From: Treponema sp.
GTDB lineage: Bacteria; Spirochaetota; Spirochaetia; Treponematales; Breznakiellaceae
Assembly: GCA_012517385.1 (NCBI GenBank)
Contig: JAAYUZ010000125.1
Location: 1-43,004 of the forward strand
DNA: 43,004 nucleotides
Direction: 5' to 3'
Shown: piece by piece, positions 1 through 7,424 of the stretch
Layout of the letters: each line of letters begins with the position of its first letter
Position numbering within the stretch: position 1 is the first letter of the stretch
The notes under the pieces: generated by a model
Seen by the model: the letters and a program-made list of their open reading frames with translations, nothing else
Databases searched by the model: none
Told to the model about the DNA's origin: nothing
Made by a program: the position numbers and the translations under genes

Positions 1-750
1 GAAAGTGAATTTGTTGGTCATGAAAAGGGGGCTTTTACCGATGCCCAGGCAAAACGAAAGGGTCTATTCCGTGCCGCAGATGGGGGTACCCTTTTTCTCG
101 ATGAGGTGGGGGAAATTCCCCTGGAACTTCAGCCAAAACTGCTCAGAGCCCTGGAAGAAAAGCGGGTGCGCCCCGTCGGAATGGATAGGGAGGTCCCAGC
201 AGACGTCCGGGTTATTGGTGCTACAAACCGTGATCTTTTGTATGAGGTGCGGCAGGGCCGTTTCCGTAAAGATCTCTATTACCGGCTTGCGGTGGTGGAA
301 CTATCTGTACAGCCCCTTCGTGAACGGAGGGAGGATATACCCCTTCTGGCAACCTTTTTTTATGAACAGGGGTGTCTTCGTTCAGGGAGGCAGGTGCATC
401 CCCTGAGTGAGGAACTGCTTGCACTTTTATCGACATATTACTTCCCCGGTAATGTACGGGAGCTCAAAAATCTGGTTGAACGGATCGTCATTCTTGGACG
501 GGAACCAACGGAAAAGGAACTGCTGGCCTGGCTGGATCCAGAGCATGCTGGCTGTTCAGACAGAATGATTTCTGTACAGAGCCGTACTGTTGATGAACCT
601 TCAGAAGATCTTCATCTTGAGACCCTGGAAAGGATGGCCATATTGCGGGCCCTCGAAAAAGCCCAGGGTGTTCAATCGACGGCGGCCCGCCTCTTAGGTA
701 TTACCCGGCAAGCCCTGGATCGGCGGCTTAAAAAATACCACCTGGAGTAA
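1..750 (+). CDS. Sigma-54-dependent enhancer-binding regulator, 3' part
   Basis: The frame is open from base 1, so the 5' end lies outside the window. What remains is the second half of an AAA+ sigma-54 activator domain and a C-terminal Fis-type helix-turn-helix. Visible landmarks are the sigma-54-contacting loop near the start (HEKGAFTDA, where the family consensus is GAFTGA, so Gly5 is Asp), Walker B ([13 protein letters not shown]), the [13 protein letters not shown] segment, the FRKDLYYRL arginine-finger region, and the last ~40 residues with the DNA-binding helix ([21 protein letters not shown]). Sensor domains, if any, are not visible. The gene ends about 230 bases upstream of a consensus -24/-12 promoter driving the tusA operon, with palindromic sites between, so it is probably the activator of that operon. 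That link is inference from position. Family assignment is very secure. Confidence 0.93.
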   Translation, partial: ESEFVGHEKGAFTDAQAKRKGLFRAADGGTLFLDEVGEIPLELQPKLLRALEEKRVRPVGMDREVPADVRVIGATNRDLLYEVRQGRFRKDLYYRLAVVELSVQPLRERREDIPLLATFFYEQGCLRSGRQVHPLSEELLALLSTYYFPGNVRELKNLVERIVILGREPTEKELLAWLDPEHAGCSDRMISVQSRTVDEPSEDLHLETLERMAILRALEKAQGVQSTAARLLGITRQALDRRLKKYHLE

Positions 751-799
751 TGGGCCGCTGCGCTTGCAATCGGGCAAACGATCCCTGAGGTCTCATTGC

Positions 800-854
800 G
801 GGCAGCCGGTTTCGGATGTCCGATTCCGGGCGCCCGATTTCGGACAGGCTGCCC
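800..854. promoter_or_regulatory. Candidate upstream activator sites for the sigma-54 regulator
   Basis: This is a cluster of nested dyads in a non-coding stretch. GGGCAGCC (800-807) faces GGCTGCCC (847-854). TGTCCGA (817-823) faces TCGGACA (840-846), with CGGGCGCCCG at the centre (827-836). TCGGA-TG-TCCGA occupies 812-823. The cluster lies about 130-180 bases upstream of the -24 box, the usual distance for enhancer-binding protein sites, and directly downstream of such a regulator gene. No T-tract follows, so it is not a good intrinsic terminator. The rest of 751-981 is otherwise featureless and AT-rich near the promoter. Confidence 0.6.
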
Positions 855-981
855 ATAAACGTACCTTTGCCCCCTCAATGCTTGAGATTGTCCATATTGA
901 AAGACACAGGGGAATATCTCTATCTATTTATCTATAAAGAATTATTTTTATTTTTTGATATTGTTATCTAAACCTTCAGCC

Positions 982-998
982 TTGGCACGCTTCTTGCA
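982..998 (+). promoter_or_regulatory. Sigma-54 (-24/-12) promoter of the tusA operon
   Basis: TTGGCACG-N4-TTGCA matches the sigma-54 consensus. GG is at 984-985 and GC at 996-997, exactly 12 bases apart. The predicted transcription start is near 1008-1010, about 46 bases before the tusA ATG. The activator would be the enhancer-binding protein encoded just upstream. Confidence 0.85.
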
Positions 999-1006
999 CT
1001 AATATA

Positions 1007-1028
1007 GGTACCGATTCTAATCGGTACC
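1007..1028. promoter_or_regulatory. Perfect palindrome at the predicted transcription start
   Basis: Arms GGTACCGATT (1007-1016) and AATCGGTACC (1019-1028) are perfect inverted copies around a 2-base centre. They straddle the predicted +1 of the sigma-54 promoter. It could be an operator for a dimeric repressor or, if transcribed, a 5'-terminal stem. Function is not shown. Confidence 0.6.
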
Positions 1029-1055
1029 ACCTTTTTATCAGCAAGGAGCTTTATT

Positions 1056-1283
1056 ATGGCAGAACAAACACTGGATTGTCTTGGGGAAGCTTGCCCCGTA
1101 CCTCTTATTAAGACCCAAAAGGCCATGGAAAAGATGGCCGTCGGCGATGTACTGATCGTTAACATCGATCACAGCTGTGCCATGAAGAATGTTCCCGACT
1201 GGGCCCGTTCTGTGGGACACAATGTAGAAATCGAAGAAGTCGCCGAAGGTGAATGGAACATCATCATAGAGAAGACAAAATAG
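1056..1283 (+). CDS. tusA: TusA/SirA-family sulfur carrier
   Basis: This 75-residue protein has the hallmark CPxP motif (CPVP, Cys13) in LDCLGEACPVPLIKTQKAM. In this family that cysteine carries a persulfide and passes sulfur between partners. The rest follows the two-layer alpha/beta sandwich pattern. An AAGGAG ribosome site (1043-1048) fixes the ATG. It is the first gene after the sigma-54 promoter and lies 9 bases before the first YeeE/YedE half. The pairing with YeeE/YedE transporters is well known and suggests that TusA receives or relays sulfane sulfur from imported thiosulfate. The substrate is inferred from family knowledge. Confidence 0.93.
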   Translation: MAEQTLDCLGEACPVPLIKTQKAMEKMAVGDVLIVNIDHSCAMKNVPDWARSVGHNVEIEEVAEGEWNIIIEKTK

Positions 1284-1292
1284 GAGAAAAAG

Positions 1293-1817
1293 ATGGACGA
1301 AAAAAAGAAATATCCCTTTCACGAAAAATACTTTAAGAAAGAATGGAGCTATGTTACCGGTTCGGTGCTGCTTGCAATGCTTGCCCTGGCCCTGGTTATT
1401 GTAACCGGCGGATCCTGGGGTGTTACTGGTCCCCTGGGTATGTGGGGCGGTAAATTTTTACAGCTTATTGGTATTAACGCCGATTCCTGGAAGGCCTACA
1501 ACGGCAGTCTGGCCAAATACAATTTCTGGACCGATCAGACCGCCATCACTGATCTGGGTATTGTTCTGGGGGCCTTCCTTTCAGTACTTCTGGCAACCCA
1601 ATTTAAGATTAAAAAAATAAAGAGCATGAAAAATGTCTGGGCAGCTGTTCTCGGAGGACTCCTCATGGGAATAGGTGCACGACTTTCCCTGGGCTGTAAT
1701 ATTGGAGCTTTCTTTACCGCCCTTCCAGCCTTTTCCCTTCATGGCTGGGTATTCTGGATTTCCATTTTCTCCGGTGCGGCAGTGGGAAGTCAGTTACTGA
1801 AAAAATACTTTATGTAG
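1293..1817 (+). CDS. YeeE/YedE (TsuA-type) transporter, first half
   Basis: This 174-residue integral membrane protein has about four to five hydrophobic segments. It carries the conserved motif GARLSLGCNIGAFF, whose cysteine belongs to the thiosulfate-conducting path in YeeE/TsuA proteins. Full-length TsuA has two pseudo-symmetric halves. Here each half is a separate gene, and this is the one with the GCNIG motif. AGGAG precedes the ATG by 7 bases. The gene sits between tusA and the second half, 10 bases from the latter. The likely job is uptake of thiosulfate or a related sulfur species across the inner membrane, together with the next gene product. Confidence 0.85.
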   Translation: MDEKKKYPFHEKYFKKEWSYVTGSVLLAMLALALVIVTGGSWGVTGPLGMWGGKFLQLIGINADSWKAYNGSLAKYNFWTDQTAITDLGIVLGAFLSVLLATQFKIKKIKSMKNVWAAVLGGLLMGIGARLSLGCNIGAFFTALPAFSLHGWVFWISIFSGAAVGSQLLKKYFM

Positions 1818-1827
1818 GAGAACAGAA

Positions 1828-2565
1828 ATGAGTGATACTACAAGCACCATTAAACGAACAACCAGCCGTGTCAAGGAAACTCCGGAACAGCGGGCCAGAA
1901 AGCAGAAGATACAGTTAACCGCTGGTATTATCGTTGCAGCCCTCCTGGTTCTGTTAGGCTTTTATATTCAGACTCAAAATCCAAGGGGCGCTTTCATCTG
2001 GATGATCGGTCTGGCTTTAGGTTATACCCTGCAGCGATCCCGTTTCTGTTTTACCGCCTCCATGCGGGACCCGGTATTAACCGGTTCCACTGAACTTACC
2101 AAGGCAGTTATTATCGCATTGGCCCTGGCATCCCTTGGGTATATGGCCCTGCAGATGAAACTTACCGGTGTGGATCTTAAAAATCTCGGTACCGATGCTC
2201 TTAAGGATGCATCCAAGCTTCCGGGCCATGTCCGGGCTGTTGGGGTTCATACGGTGATCGGCGGGTTCATATTTGGAATCGGGGCAGTTATTGCCGGCGG
2301 TTGTGCTTCGGGGACCCTTATGCGGATGGGTGAAGGATTTATTCAGCAGTGGATCGCCATCATCTTCTTTATTGCCGGTTCTGTCATTGGTATGGTTCTT
2401 CTGCCCATCGTACAGGCGAATCCAATTCTGTATCAGGCTAAACCAATCTATCTTCCCCAGTTACTGGGTGGCTGGGTCCCGGCAATCATAGTTCAGTTTG
2501 GGCTGCTCTTTGTCCTCTATGTGCTGGCGGACTGGTACGGAAAGAAAAAGTCTGGAGAACTCTGA
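1828..2565 (+). CDS. YeeE/YedE (TsuA-type) transporter, second half
   Basis: This 245-residue membrane protein has a charged, cytosolic N-terminal tail of about 30 residues. It carries two YeeE/YedE signatures: QRSRFCFTASMRDPVLTG near residues 68-86 and AGGCASGTLMRMGEG in the middle, both with conserved cysteines. About six membrane segments are visible. AGGAG lies 8-9 bases before the ATG. It should pair with the preceding half-protein. YedE relatives next to selD/yedF are linked to selenium, but no selenium genes are visible here, so sulfur (thiosulfate) is the better guess given TusA and the reductase on either side. Confidence 0.87.
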   Translation: MSDTTSTIKRTTSRVKETPEQRARKQKIQLTAGIIVAALLVLLGFYIQTQNPRGAFIWMIGLALGYTLQRSRFCFTASMRDPVLTGSTELTKAVIIALALASLGYMALQMKLTGVDLKNLGTDALKDASKLPGHVRAVGVHTVIGGFIFGIGAVIAGGCASGTLMRMGEGFIQQWIAIIFFIAGSVIGMVLLPIVQANPILYQAKPIYLPQLLGGWVPAIIVQFGLLFVLYVLADWYGKKKSGEL

Positions 2566-2568
2566 TAA

Positions 2569-3804
2569 ATGGAAAAGAAAATAGAACACTATGATGTGGT
2601 AGTCATCGGAGGTGGCCCTGCGGGAATGACCGCAGCCCTCTATGCAGGCCGGGCTCGGCTCAAGACCCTCTTGATTGAAAAGTCCCTGATCGGCGGTATG
2701 GCTACCTACACAAGTGAAATTGAAAACTATCCTGGTTTCCCCGAACCCATCGATGGTATTGAGCTCATGAAGCTCTTTGATAAGCAGTTCCGCCGCTTCG
2801 GTGTGGATGTGAAGCTTACTGACGTCCGTTCCGTGTCGGTGGAATGCAACCAGAAAATTGTTTCCACCTTTAGAACCGACTATTACGCAAAGGCGGTGAT
2901 TATCTCTACGGGAAATAAGCCCCGGTTGACGGGGGCAAAAAATGAAGAGAAATTCCTGAATGATAAGGGTATTTCCTTCTGTGCCACCTGTGATGCTGCC
3001 CGCAATACGGGAAAACGAATCATGGTAATCGGGTCCGGAGATGCGGCCATCGAAGAAGGGATGTTCCTCACCAAATTTGCCCGGGAAGTGATCGTGTCGG
3101 TCATCCATGACGAAGGCATCATGGATGCCAATAAGGTAGCCCAGGAAAAGGCCCTGGCAAACCCGAAGATGAAGTTCATGTGGAATACGGTGGTTGACTC
3201 CTTTGAAGGGGATGACATGCTCAAACAGGTAGTGCTTAAGAACATTAAGACCGGTGAGCTGATTCCCGTGGATGTGGATACCTGTTTCCTCTTTATCGGG
3301 TATGTGCCGAACACCAAAATATTCGAAGGTTTCGTTGATATGACCCCCCGGGGGTATATTAAAACCAACGAGAATATGGAAACCAGCCGGGAGGGTTTCT
3401 ATGCAGTGGGCGATTGCCGGGACAAAACCCTCCGCCAGGTTGCCACCGCGGTAGGTGATGGAGCTATAGCTGGCTTTATGGCAGAAAAGTACGTGGAAGA
3501 ACTGGAATATGTTCAGCGGGAAATCTTTGAAGCCAAGGGACTCATCATGGCCTTCGTGTACAACGCGGTGGAAGCCCTGGATCGGGAATACCTTGCCCGG
3601 GTGGAACAGGTACAGCGGGAACACAAAGATAAGGTACAACTCAGAAGGATTGATATATATAAATCCGATCGGATTGCCTGCCGCCTTGATTATTCAAAAA
3701 CCCCCTCTCTTATCTTTATGAAGGAAGGGAAGGTCCTGGAAAACATCACCGATCTCAGCAATCTGGAAAAAACCATAGCAGAGATGATTGCAAAACATGC
3801 ATAA
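2569..3804 (+). CDS. Thioredoxin reductase-like flavoprotein with CXXC-less thioredoxin domain
   Basis: This 411-residue protein has residues 1-312 of a low-Mr thioredoxin reductase: an FAD motif GGGPAG (14-19), a redox pair CATC (Cys138/Cys141), GSGDAAIEE (155-163) and GFYAVGDCRD with RQVATAVGDG. After the nucleotide-binding glycines the usual NADPH-phosphate motif HRRDxxR is replaced by VIHDEGIMDA, so the electron donor may be NADH or ferredoxin rather than NADPH (inference). Residues ~315-411 fold like thioredoxin (KTPSLIFMKEGKVL matches the cis-Pro strand), but the WCGPC site is replaced by YNAVEALD. It starts 3 bases after the YeeE/YedE stop and ends the operon. It probably supplies electrons to release sulfur from the TusA/transporter relay. 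Confidence 0.88.
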   Translation: MEKKIEHYDVVVIGGGPAGMTAALYAGRARLKTLLIEKSLIGGMATYTSEIENYPGFPEPIDGIELMKLFDKQFRRFGVDVKLTDVRSVSVECNQKIVSTFRTDYYAKAVIISTGNKPRLTGAKNEEKFLNDKGISFCATCDAARNTGKRIMVIGSGDAAIEEGMFLTKFAREVIVSVIHDEGIMDANKVAQEKALANPKMKFMWNTVVDSFEGDDMLKQVVLKNIKTGELIPVDVDTCFLFIGYVPNTKIFEGFVDMTPRGYIKTNENMETSREGFYAVGDCRDKTLRQVATAVGDGAIAGFMAEKYVEELEYVQREIFEAKGLIMAFVYNAVEALDREYLARVEQVQREHKDKVQLRRIDIYKSDRIACRLDYSKTPSLIFMKEGKVLENITDLSNLEKTIAEMIAKHA

Positions 3805-3826
3805 GTAGGTCTGTTTTTCTACTGTT

Positions 3827-3862
3827 TGACCCCCGGATTATTGATTCGGGGGTCATTTTTTT
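3827..3862 (+). terminator. Intrinsic terminator of the tusA operon
   Basis: The stem TGACCCCCG (3827-3835) pairs with CGGGGGTCA (3847-3855), followed by seven T (3856-3862). This is a strong rho-independent terminator between the reductase gene and mrp. Confidence 0.93.
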
Positions 3863-3865
3863 ACC

Positions 3866-3893
3866 TTGACAAAAATGGTCATATGCTCATAAT
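3866..3893 (+). promoter_or_regulatory. Sigma-70 promoter of mrp, likely leaderless
   Basis: TTGACA (3866-3871), a 16-base spacer and CATAAT (3888-3893). Only nine bases separate the -10 box from the ATG at 3903, so transcription should begin 2-4 bases before the start codon. There is no Shine-Dalgarno before that ATG. Confidence 0.7.
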
Positions 3894-3902
3894 GAGTTCA
3901 TC

Positions 3903-4679
3903 ATGAGTGTAGCAGTAGAGAAATTTTCCAAAATGGGAATAAAACACCTCATTGGTGTGGTAAGCGGAAAGGGCGGTGTAGGTAAATCTACCACCAGTGT
4001 CCTATTAGCCCAGGCTCTTGCAGCACGGGGCTATAAGACCGGCCTTTTAGATGCGGATATGACAGGACCCAGTATTCCCCGGCTCCTGGGGCTCGAAGGT
4101 TTGAAGGGCGAAAGCGATGGAGAAAAGATATACCCCCTGGAAGCAGACCAGGGGATAAAGGTCATATCGGTGAATATGTTTTTACCCGACGAGGATGAGC
4201 CTGTCATCTGGCGGGGTCCTCTCCTCTCTGGTGCACTGAAACAATTCTATGAAGAAGTAGCCTGGGGCGAACTGGATTACCTTGTGGTGGATTTTCCCCC
4301 CGGAACCAGCGATGTGGTCTTAAGCGGCTTCCAGCAGCTGCCTCTGGATGGTATTGTGGTAATGGTAACCCCCCAGGACTTTGTTTCTATGATTGTAGCA
4401 AAGTCGGTAAAAATGGCGGTAAAAACCAATGTAAAGGTCCTTGGTATGATTGAAAATATGGGGTCCATGGTGTGTCCCCATTGCGGTACCGAATTCTCCC
4501 TCTTTGCCCAGGGGCAGGCCCGGGAAGGAACTGAGAATTTGCAGCTCCCCGTGCTTGCCCGTTTCCCCTGGAGACAGGAACTGGCCCAGAGAGGTGCCCT
4601 TATCTGGGATGAACTCCCAAAGGATGTGCAGGTAGCTGCGGATAGTCTTGTCCAGAATATTGTGATATCCTTACAGTAA
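3903..4679 (+). CDS. mrp: Mrp/NBP35-family Fe-S carrier ATPase
   Basis: This 258-residue ParA/MinD-like ATPase has a deviant Walker A (SGKGGVGKSTT), LLDADMTGPSIPRLLG, DYLVVDFPPGTSD, and a C-terminal CPHC pair (MVCPHCGTEF) that in the family bridges a 4Fe-4S cluster between two subunits. It probably carries Fe-S clusters to apo-proteins in the cytosol. It has its own promoter, with a start at 3903 that implies a leaderless message. The in-frame ATG at 3933 is an alternative that would have a ~33-base leader but only a weak ribosome site. It lacks the N-terminal MIP18-like domain of longer Mrp proteins. Its position after a sulfur-relay operon is suggestive, but it is a separate transcription unit. 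Confidence 0.92.
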   Translation: MSVAVEKFSKMGIKHLIGVVSGKGGVGKSTTSVLLAQALAARGYKTGLLDADMTGPSIPRLLGLEGLKGESDGEKIYPLEADQGIKVISVNMFLPDEDEPVIWRGPLLSGALKQFYEEVAWGELDYLVVDFPPGTSDVVLSGFQQLPLDGIVVMVTPQDFVSMIVAKSVKMAVKTNVKVLGMIENMGSMVCPHCGTEFSLFAQGQAREGTENLQLPVLARFPWRQELAQRGALIWDELPKDVQVAADSLVQNIVISLQ

Positions 4680-4690
4680 ATATATTGCAT

Positions 4691-4757
4691 GAGGCTCTTT
4701 CAAAACTCAGGGAGTTTTGAAAGAGCAACCTTGAATGTACATGCAGTATTTTTGCTT
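4691..4757 (+). repeat. Truncated copy (A) of the tri-hairpin element
   Basis: It begins GAGG and contains hairpin 1 (GCTCTTTCAAAACTC / GAGTTTTGAAAGAGC, loop AGG), then AACCTTGAATGTACATGCAGTATTTTT. The rest of the element, including hairpin 2, is missing. It lies 11 bases after the mrp stop. The following ~30 bases to 4789 show only a weak GGGG before the next gene. Confidence 0.85.
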
Positions 4758-4789
4758 ATTAAACGGGAATTACCCGTTGTGGGGTATCC

Positions 4790-5905
4790 ATGCTGCCAAG
4801 ACGGATCATCTGGTTATTAGTAATAGTAAGCCTTGCATTCGCAGGCTGTGCGACGACAGTAAATAAGGCTGAACCGGCAGCACCGCCAAAGGCTCCAGTA
4901 CCACCAGAGCCGCTGCCGGTACTGTCCTTCGGCGCGCCGGAGTTTGGTCTGGCCCCCTCAGGTACCGCGAACCTTAGTTCCGCGCCCCCTGGTTCCGCGG
5001 AGCTTGGTTTTATGAACCTTGGTTCGACGGAGCCGGGAACCGTAGCCCTGCAAATTCCGTTGAACCTGGAAAATTCTGGGAACGATGCCTATGTAGTCCA
5101 AGCGCTTGGCTTTGAAGCAACCTTACATCTGGAATATGAAAATAGGGTACTACCACAGGAGGTAATTAGGGGTTTACCTCCAGCTGAACCAAAGCCCAGT
5201 GTGGAAGCCCACTCTACAAACACCTGGCAAATCGCCATAAGCCTTCCCTTAGCGGCCTTCATTTCAGAATCTGAAGGGGCTGCTTCACATAGCACCGAAT
5301 CGGAAAACCAGAAAACAGCCATAGAAAACCAGGGGGCTGCGGAAGCCGCTGTAGAAAAAGCGGCAGAAGCAGCGGTTTCTACTGCAGCAGAAGCCGCGGC
5401 AGAAACAGAAGCGGGAAATTCCCTCGAATGTACTATCAGTGTGGTTCTTCGTGATTCCAGGGGAGAAGAGCTTACCATAAATAAAACTCAAACAGTAAAG
5501 CTTCCCCGAATTTATAAACCCCAGGTAAGGATCATAAGCATTGCGGTAAAACGGGCGGAGCTTATCAACACCCGGCTTAAGGTGCGTCTTGCAATCTATA
5601 ACCCTAACCAGTTCGCGGTCAATTTGTCCCGCTTTTCCTATGAACTCTACGGAAATGGCCGATTCTGGGCCGACGGAAGTCTGGACGACCTGGTGACCAT
5701 CCAGGGTAAAGAGATCCTAGAGAAGGATATTTACCTTGTGATGAATTTCATCAATATGAAACGGGATTTGCTGGACCAGGTTATTGCCCTCAAGTCGGTA
5801 CAGTACCGCTTTCATGGAGAGCTTACTATCGGAACCCCCTTTATGTATATCCCGGCCTTTCCCTATACCTTTGACCGTCAGGGTGCTTCGCCGGTAATCG
5901 AATAG
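4790..5905 (+). CDS. Lipoprotein with LEA14/WHy domains
   Basis: This 371-residue lipoprotein precursor has a basic N-terminus, a hydrophobic core and lipobox AFAGC (Cys20). A Pro/Ala/Gly-rich linker (~25-85) precedes a first WHy-like beta-sandwich (about 85-165). An Ala/Glu-rich low-complexity stretch (about 178-210) splits it from a clearer WHy domain (about 243-350; RLKVRLAIYNPNQFAVNLSRF is typical LEA14). LEA14-like lipoproteins are common in proteobacterial and spirochaetal envelopes; their role is unclear, perhaps protein or membrane protection. It stands alone between mrp and bglA. The N-terminal linker DNA has repeated CTTGGTTC/GGTTCCGCGG patches. Start chosen at the ATG that gives the signal peptide; the ribosome site is weak. 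Confidence 0.8.
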   Translation: MLPRRIIWLLVIVSLAFAGCATTVNKAEPAAPPKAPVPPEPLPVLSFGAPEFGLAPSGTANLSSAPPGSAELGFMNLGSTEPGTVALQIPLNLENSGNDAYVVQALGFEATLHLEYENRVLPQEVIRGLPPAEPKPSVEAHSTNTWQIAISLPLAAFISESEGAASHSTESENQKTAIENQGAAEAAVEKAAEAAVSTAAEAAAETEAGNSLECTISVVLRDSRGEELTINKTQTVKLPRIYKPQVRIISIAVKRAELINTRLKVRLAIYNPNQFAVNLSRFSYELYGNGRFWADGSLDDLVTIQGKEILEKDIYLVMNFINMKRDLLDQVIALKSVQYRFHGELTIGTPFMYIPAFPYTFDRQGASPVIE

Positions 5906-5972
5906 AAGGACATAAGCGGGCTATTCCGACAAACTCCCAGGAGGGCAAAGCGTTGGGAGGCCCCGCTGGTGA
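5906..5972 (+). other. GC-rich inverted repeats after the lipoprotein gene
   Basis: CTCCCA faces TGGGAG, nested within GCGGG facing CCCGC, between about 5916 and 5967. No T-run follows, so termination here would be inefficient or factor-dependent. Confidence 0.35.
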
Positions 5973-5990
5973 ACCCCTATGATTTGCCCC

Positions 5991-6019
5991 TTGACATTTA
6001 TTAGTTGAAAAATTACAAT
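5991..6019 (+). promoter_or_regulatory. Sigma-70 promoter of the beta-glucosidase operon
   Basis: TTGACA (5991-5996), a 17-base spacer, TACAAT (6014-6019). The predicted start near 6026 leaves a leader of about 58 bases with a GGGAGG ribosome site before the ATG at 6084. No obvious ROK operator palindrome was found around it. Confidence 0.8.
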
Positions 6020-6083
6020 CAATATAACCTATTTTGATGGGTATATGAATTTGCATCATCGCGAGTGATCAGGGAGGCAGGGT

Positions 6084-7424
6084 ATGGCACAGTTAGTTTT
6101 TCCCCAGGATTTTTTGTGGGGAACAGCGACCGCCAGTTTTCAGGTAGAAGGGGCCGCCTATGAGGATGGCCGGGGCGAGAGCATCTGGGACCGGTTTTGC
6201 CGGATCCCGGGAAAGGTGTTTGCCGGAGATAATGGGGATGTCGCCTGTGACCAGTACCATCGGTATCCAGAGGATATCAAATTGATGAAAGAAGCGGGCA
6301 TTCAGGCCTACAGGTTTTCTATTGCCTGGCCCAGAATTTATCCGACAGGCACGGGGGAACCTAACCCAAGGGGTATTGCCTATTATCGTGCTCTGGCAAC
6401 TGCACTGAGAGAAGCAGGGATTGAACCGGTGGCTACCCTGTACCATTGGGATCTACCCCAGGCTTTGCAGGATAGGGGGGGCTGGGAAAACCGGGAAACC
6501 GCTGTGGCCTTTGAAACCTATGCCAGAACCTGTTTTACCGAACTGGGGGATCTGATTCATACCTGGATTACCCTTAATGAACCCTGGTGTTCTGCCTATT
6601 TAGGCTATGGTATGGGGCATCATGCCCCTGGCATCGCGGATAAACAAGCCGCAGGGCGGGCAGTACACCATCTTAACCTTGCCCATGGACTTGCGGTCCG
6701 AGCATTCCGAGAATCGGGGAAGCCGGGGAAAATTGGTATCACCTGGAATATCATGGTGTATCGGCGCGCCACCCGGAATGAAAAGGATTTACTGGCCGCC
6801 GAATTAGCCACAGATAGGGACAGCAGGATGTTCACCGGTCCAGTCTGTGGTTATGGGTACCCGCAGCGATTTATAGAGCATTCAGGGGTTAAAATCCCGG
6901 TCCAGCCGGGGGATCTGGATCTTATCGCTGCCCCCATCGATTTTGCGGGCCTTAATTACTACAGCGAACATGCGGTGGCCTGGGACGATACCGCAGAAGA
7001 GCATATAAGATGGGTCCCCTCCTGGCAGGAAAAGACCGATATGGGCTGGCCTATTGTTCCCCAGGGTTTTGTCCGGCATCTGCGTTGGTTAAGCGCTGAG
7101 ACCGGTGGCATCCCCATCTATGTAACGGAAAATGGTTGTGCCCAGAAGGATGAAGTCCAGATCGATGAAAATGGACAGAAACGGGTCCATGATATGGGCC
7201 GAATTGACTACTTGCGTTCCCATTTTCAGGCCATGAGCCAGGCCCTTGATGAGGGAGTCCCCCTAAAGGGTTATTTCCTCTGGTCCCTGTTGGATAATTT
7301 TGAATGGGCCCATGGCTATTCAAAACGTTTTGGCATCATCTATATGGATTACAGCACCTTGCAACGGATTCCCAAAGACAGTTACTATTACTACAGGGAT
7401 GTTATTGCAGGGTATGGTGAATGA
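6084..7424 (+). CDS. bglA: GH1 beta-glucosidase
   Basis: This 446-residue family 1 glycoside hydrolase is full length, with no signal peptide, so it acts in the cytosol. The acid/base glutamate is in WITLNEPW (Glu166) and the nucleophile in YVTENG (Glu349). The N-terminal FLWGTATASFQVEG and C-terminal LLDNFEWAHGYSKRFGI are typical. It hydrolyses beta-glucosides such as cellobiose, or phospho-free analogues; there is no evidence for 6-phospho specificity. GGGAGG precedes the ATG. Its stop overlaps the start of the ROK regulator by four bases (ATGA), so the two are translated together and the regulator probably responds to the sugar. Confidence 0.95.
   Translation: MAQLVFPQDFLWGTATASFQVEGAAYEDGRGESIWDRFCRIPGKVFAGDNGDVACDQYHRYPEDIKLMKEAGIQAYRFSIAWPRIYPTGTGEPNPRGIAYYRALATALREAGIEPVATLYHWDLPQALQDRGGWENRETAVAFETYARTCFTELGDLIHTWITLNEPWCSAYLGYGMGHHAPGIADKQAAGRAVHHLNLAHGLAVRAFRESGKPGKIGITWNIMVYRRATRNEKDLLAAELATDRDSRMFTGPVCGYGYPQRFIEHSGVKIPVQPGDLDLIAAPIDFAGLNYYSEHAVAWDDTAEEHIRWVPSWQEKTDMGWPIVPQGFVRHLRWLSAETGGIPIYVTENGCAQKDEVQIDENGQKRVHDMGRIDYLRSHFQAMSQALDEGVPLKGYFLWSLLDNFEWAHGYSKRFGIIYMDYSTLQRIPKDSYYYYRDVIAGYGE

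Noticed and set aside
800-854. Terminator for the sigma-54 regulator gene
   Set aside because: The dyads are GC-rich but no T-run follows; distance to the -24 box and TGTCCGA/TCGGACA symmetry fit activator sites better.
1056-2565. Selenium-type yedE/yedF locus
   Set aside because: No selD, selenocysteine genes or other selenium markers are nearby; TusA with a reductase points to sulfur.
2461-3639. Long open minus-strand frame opposite the thioredoxin reductase gene
   Set aside because: It is a shadow of a highly conserved plus-strand gene; its protein has no recognisable features and there is no ribosome site or promoter.
4691-4757. Hairpin elements as ordinary rho-independent terminators
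   Set aside because: Stems are AT-rich with no following T-tract, and full copies lie inside an operon and in divergent promoter gaps where terminators are not expected.
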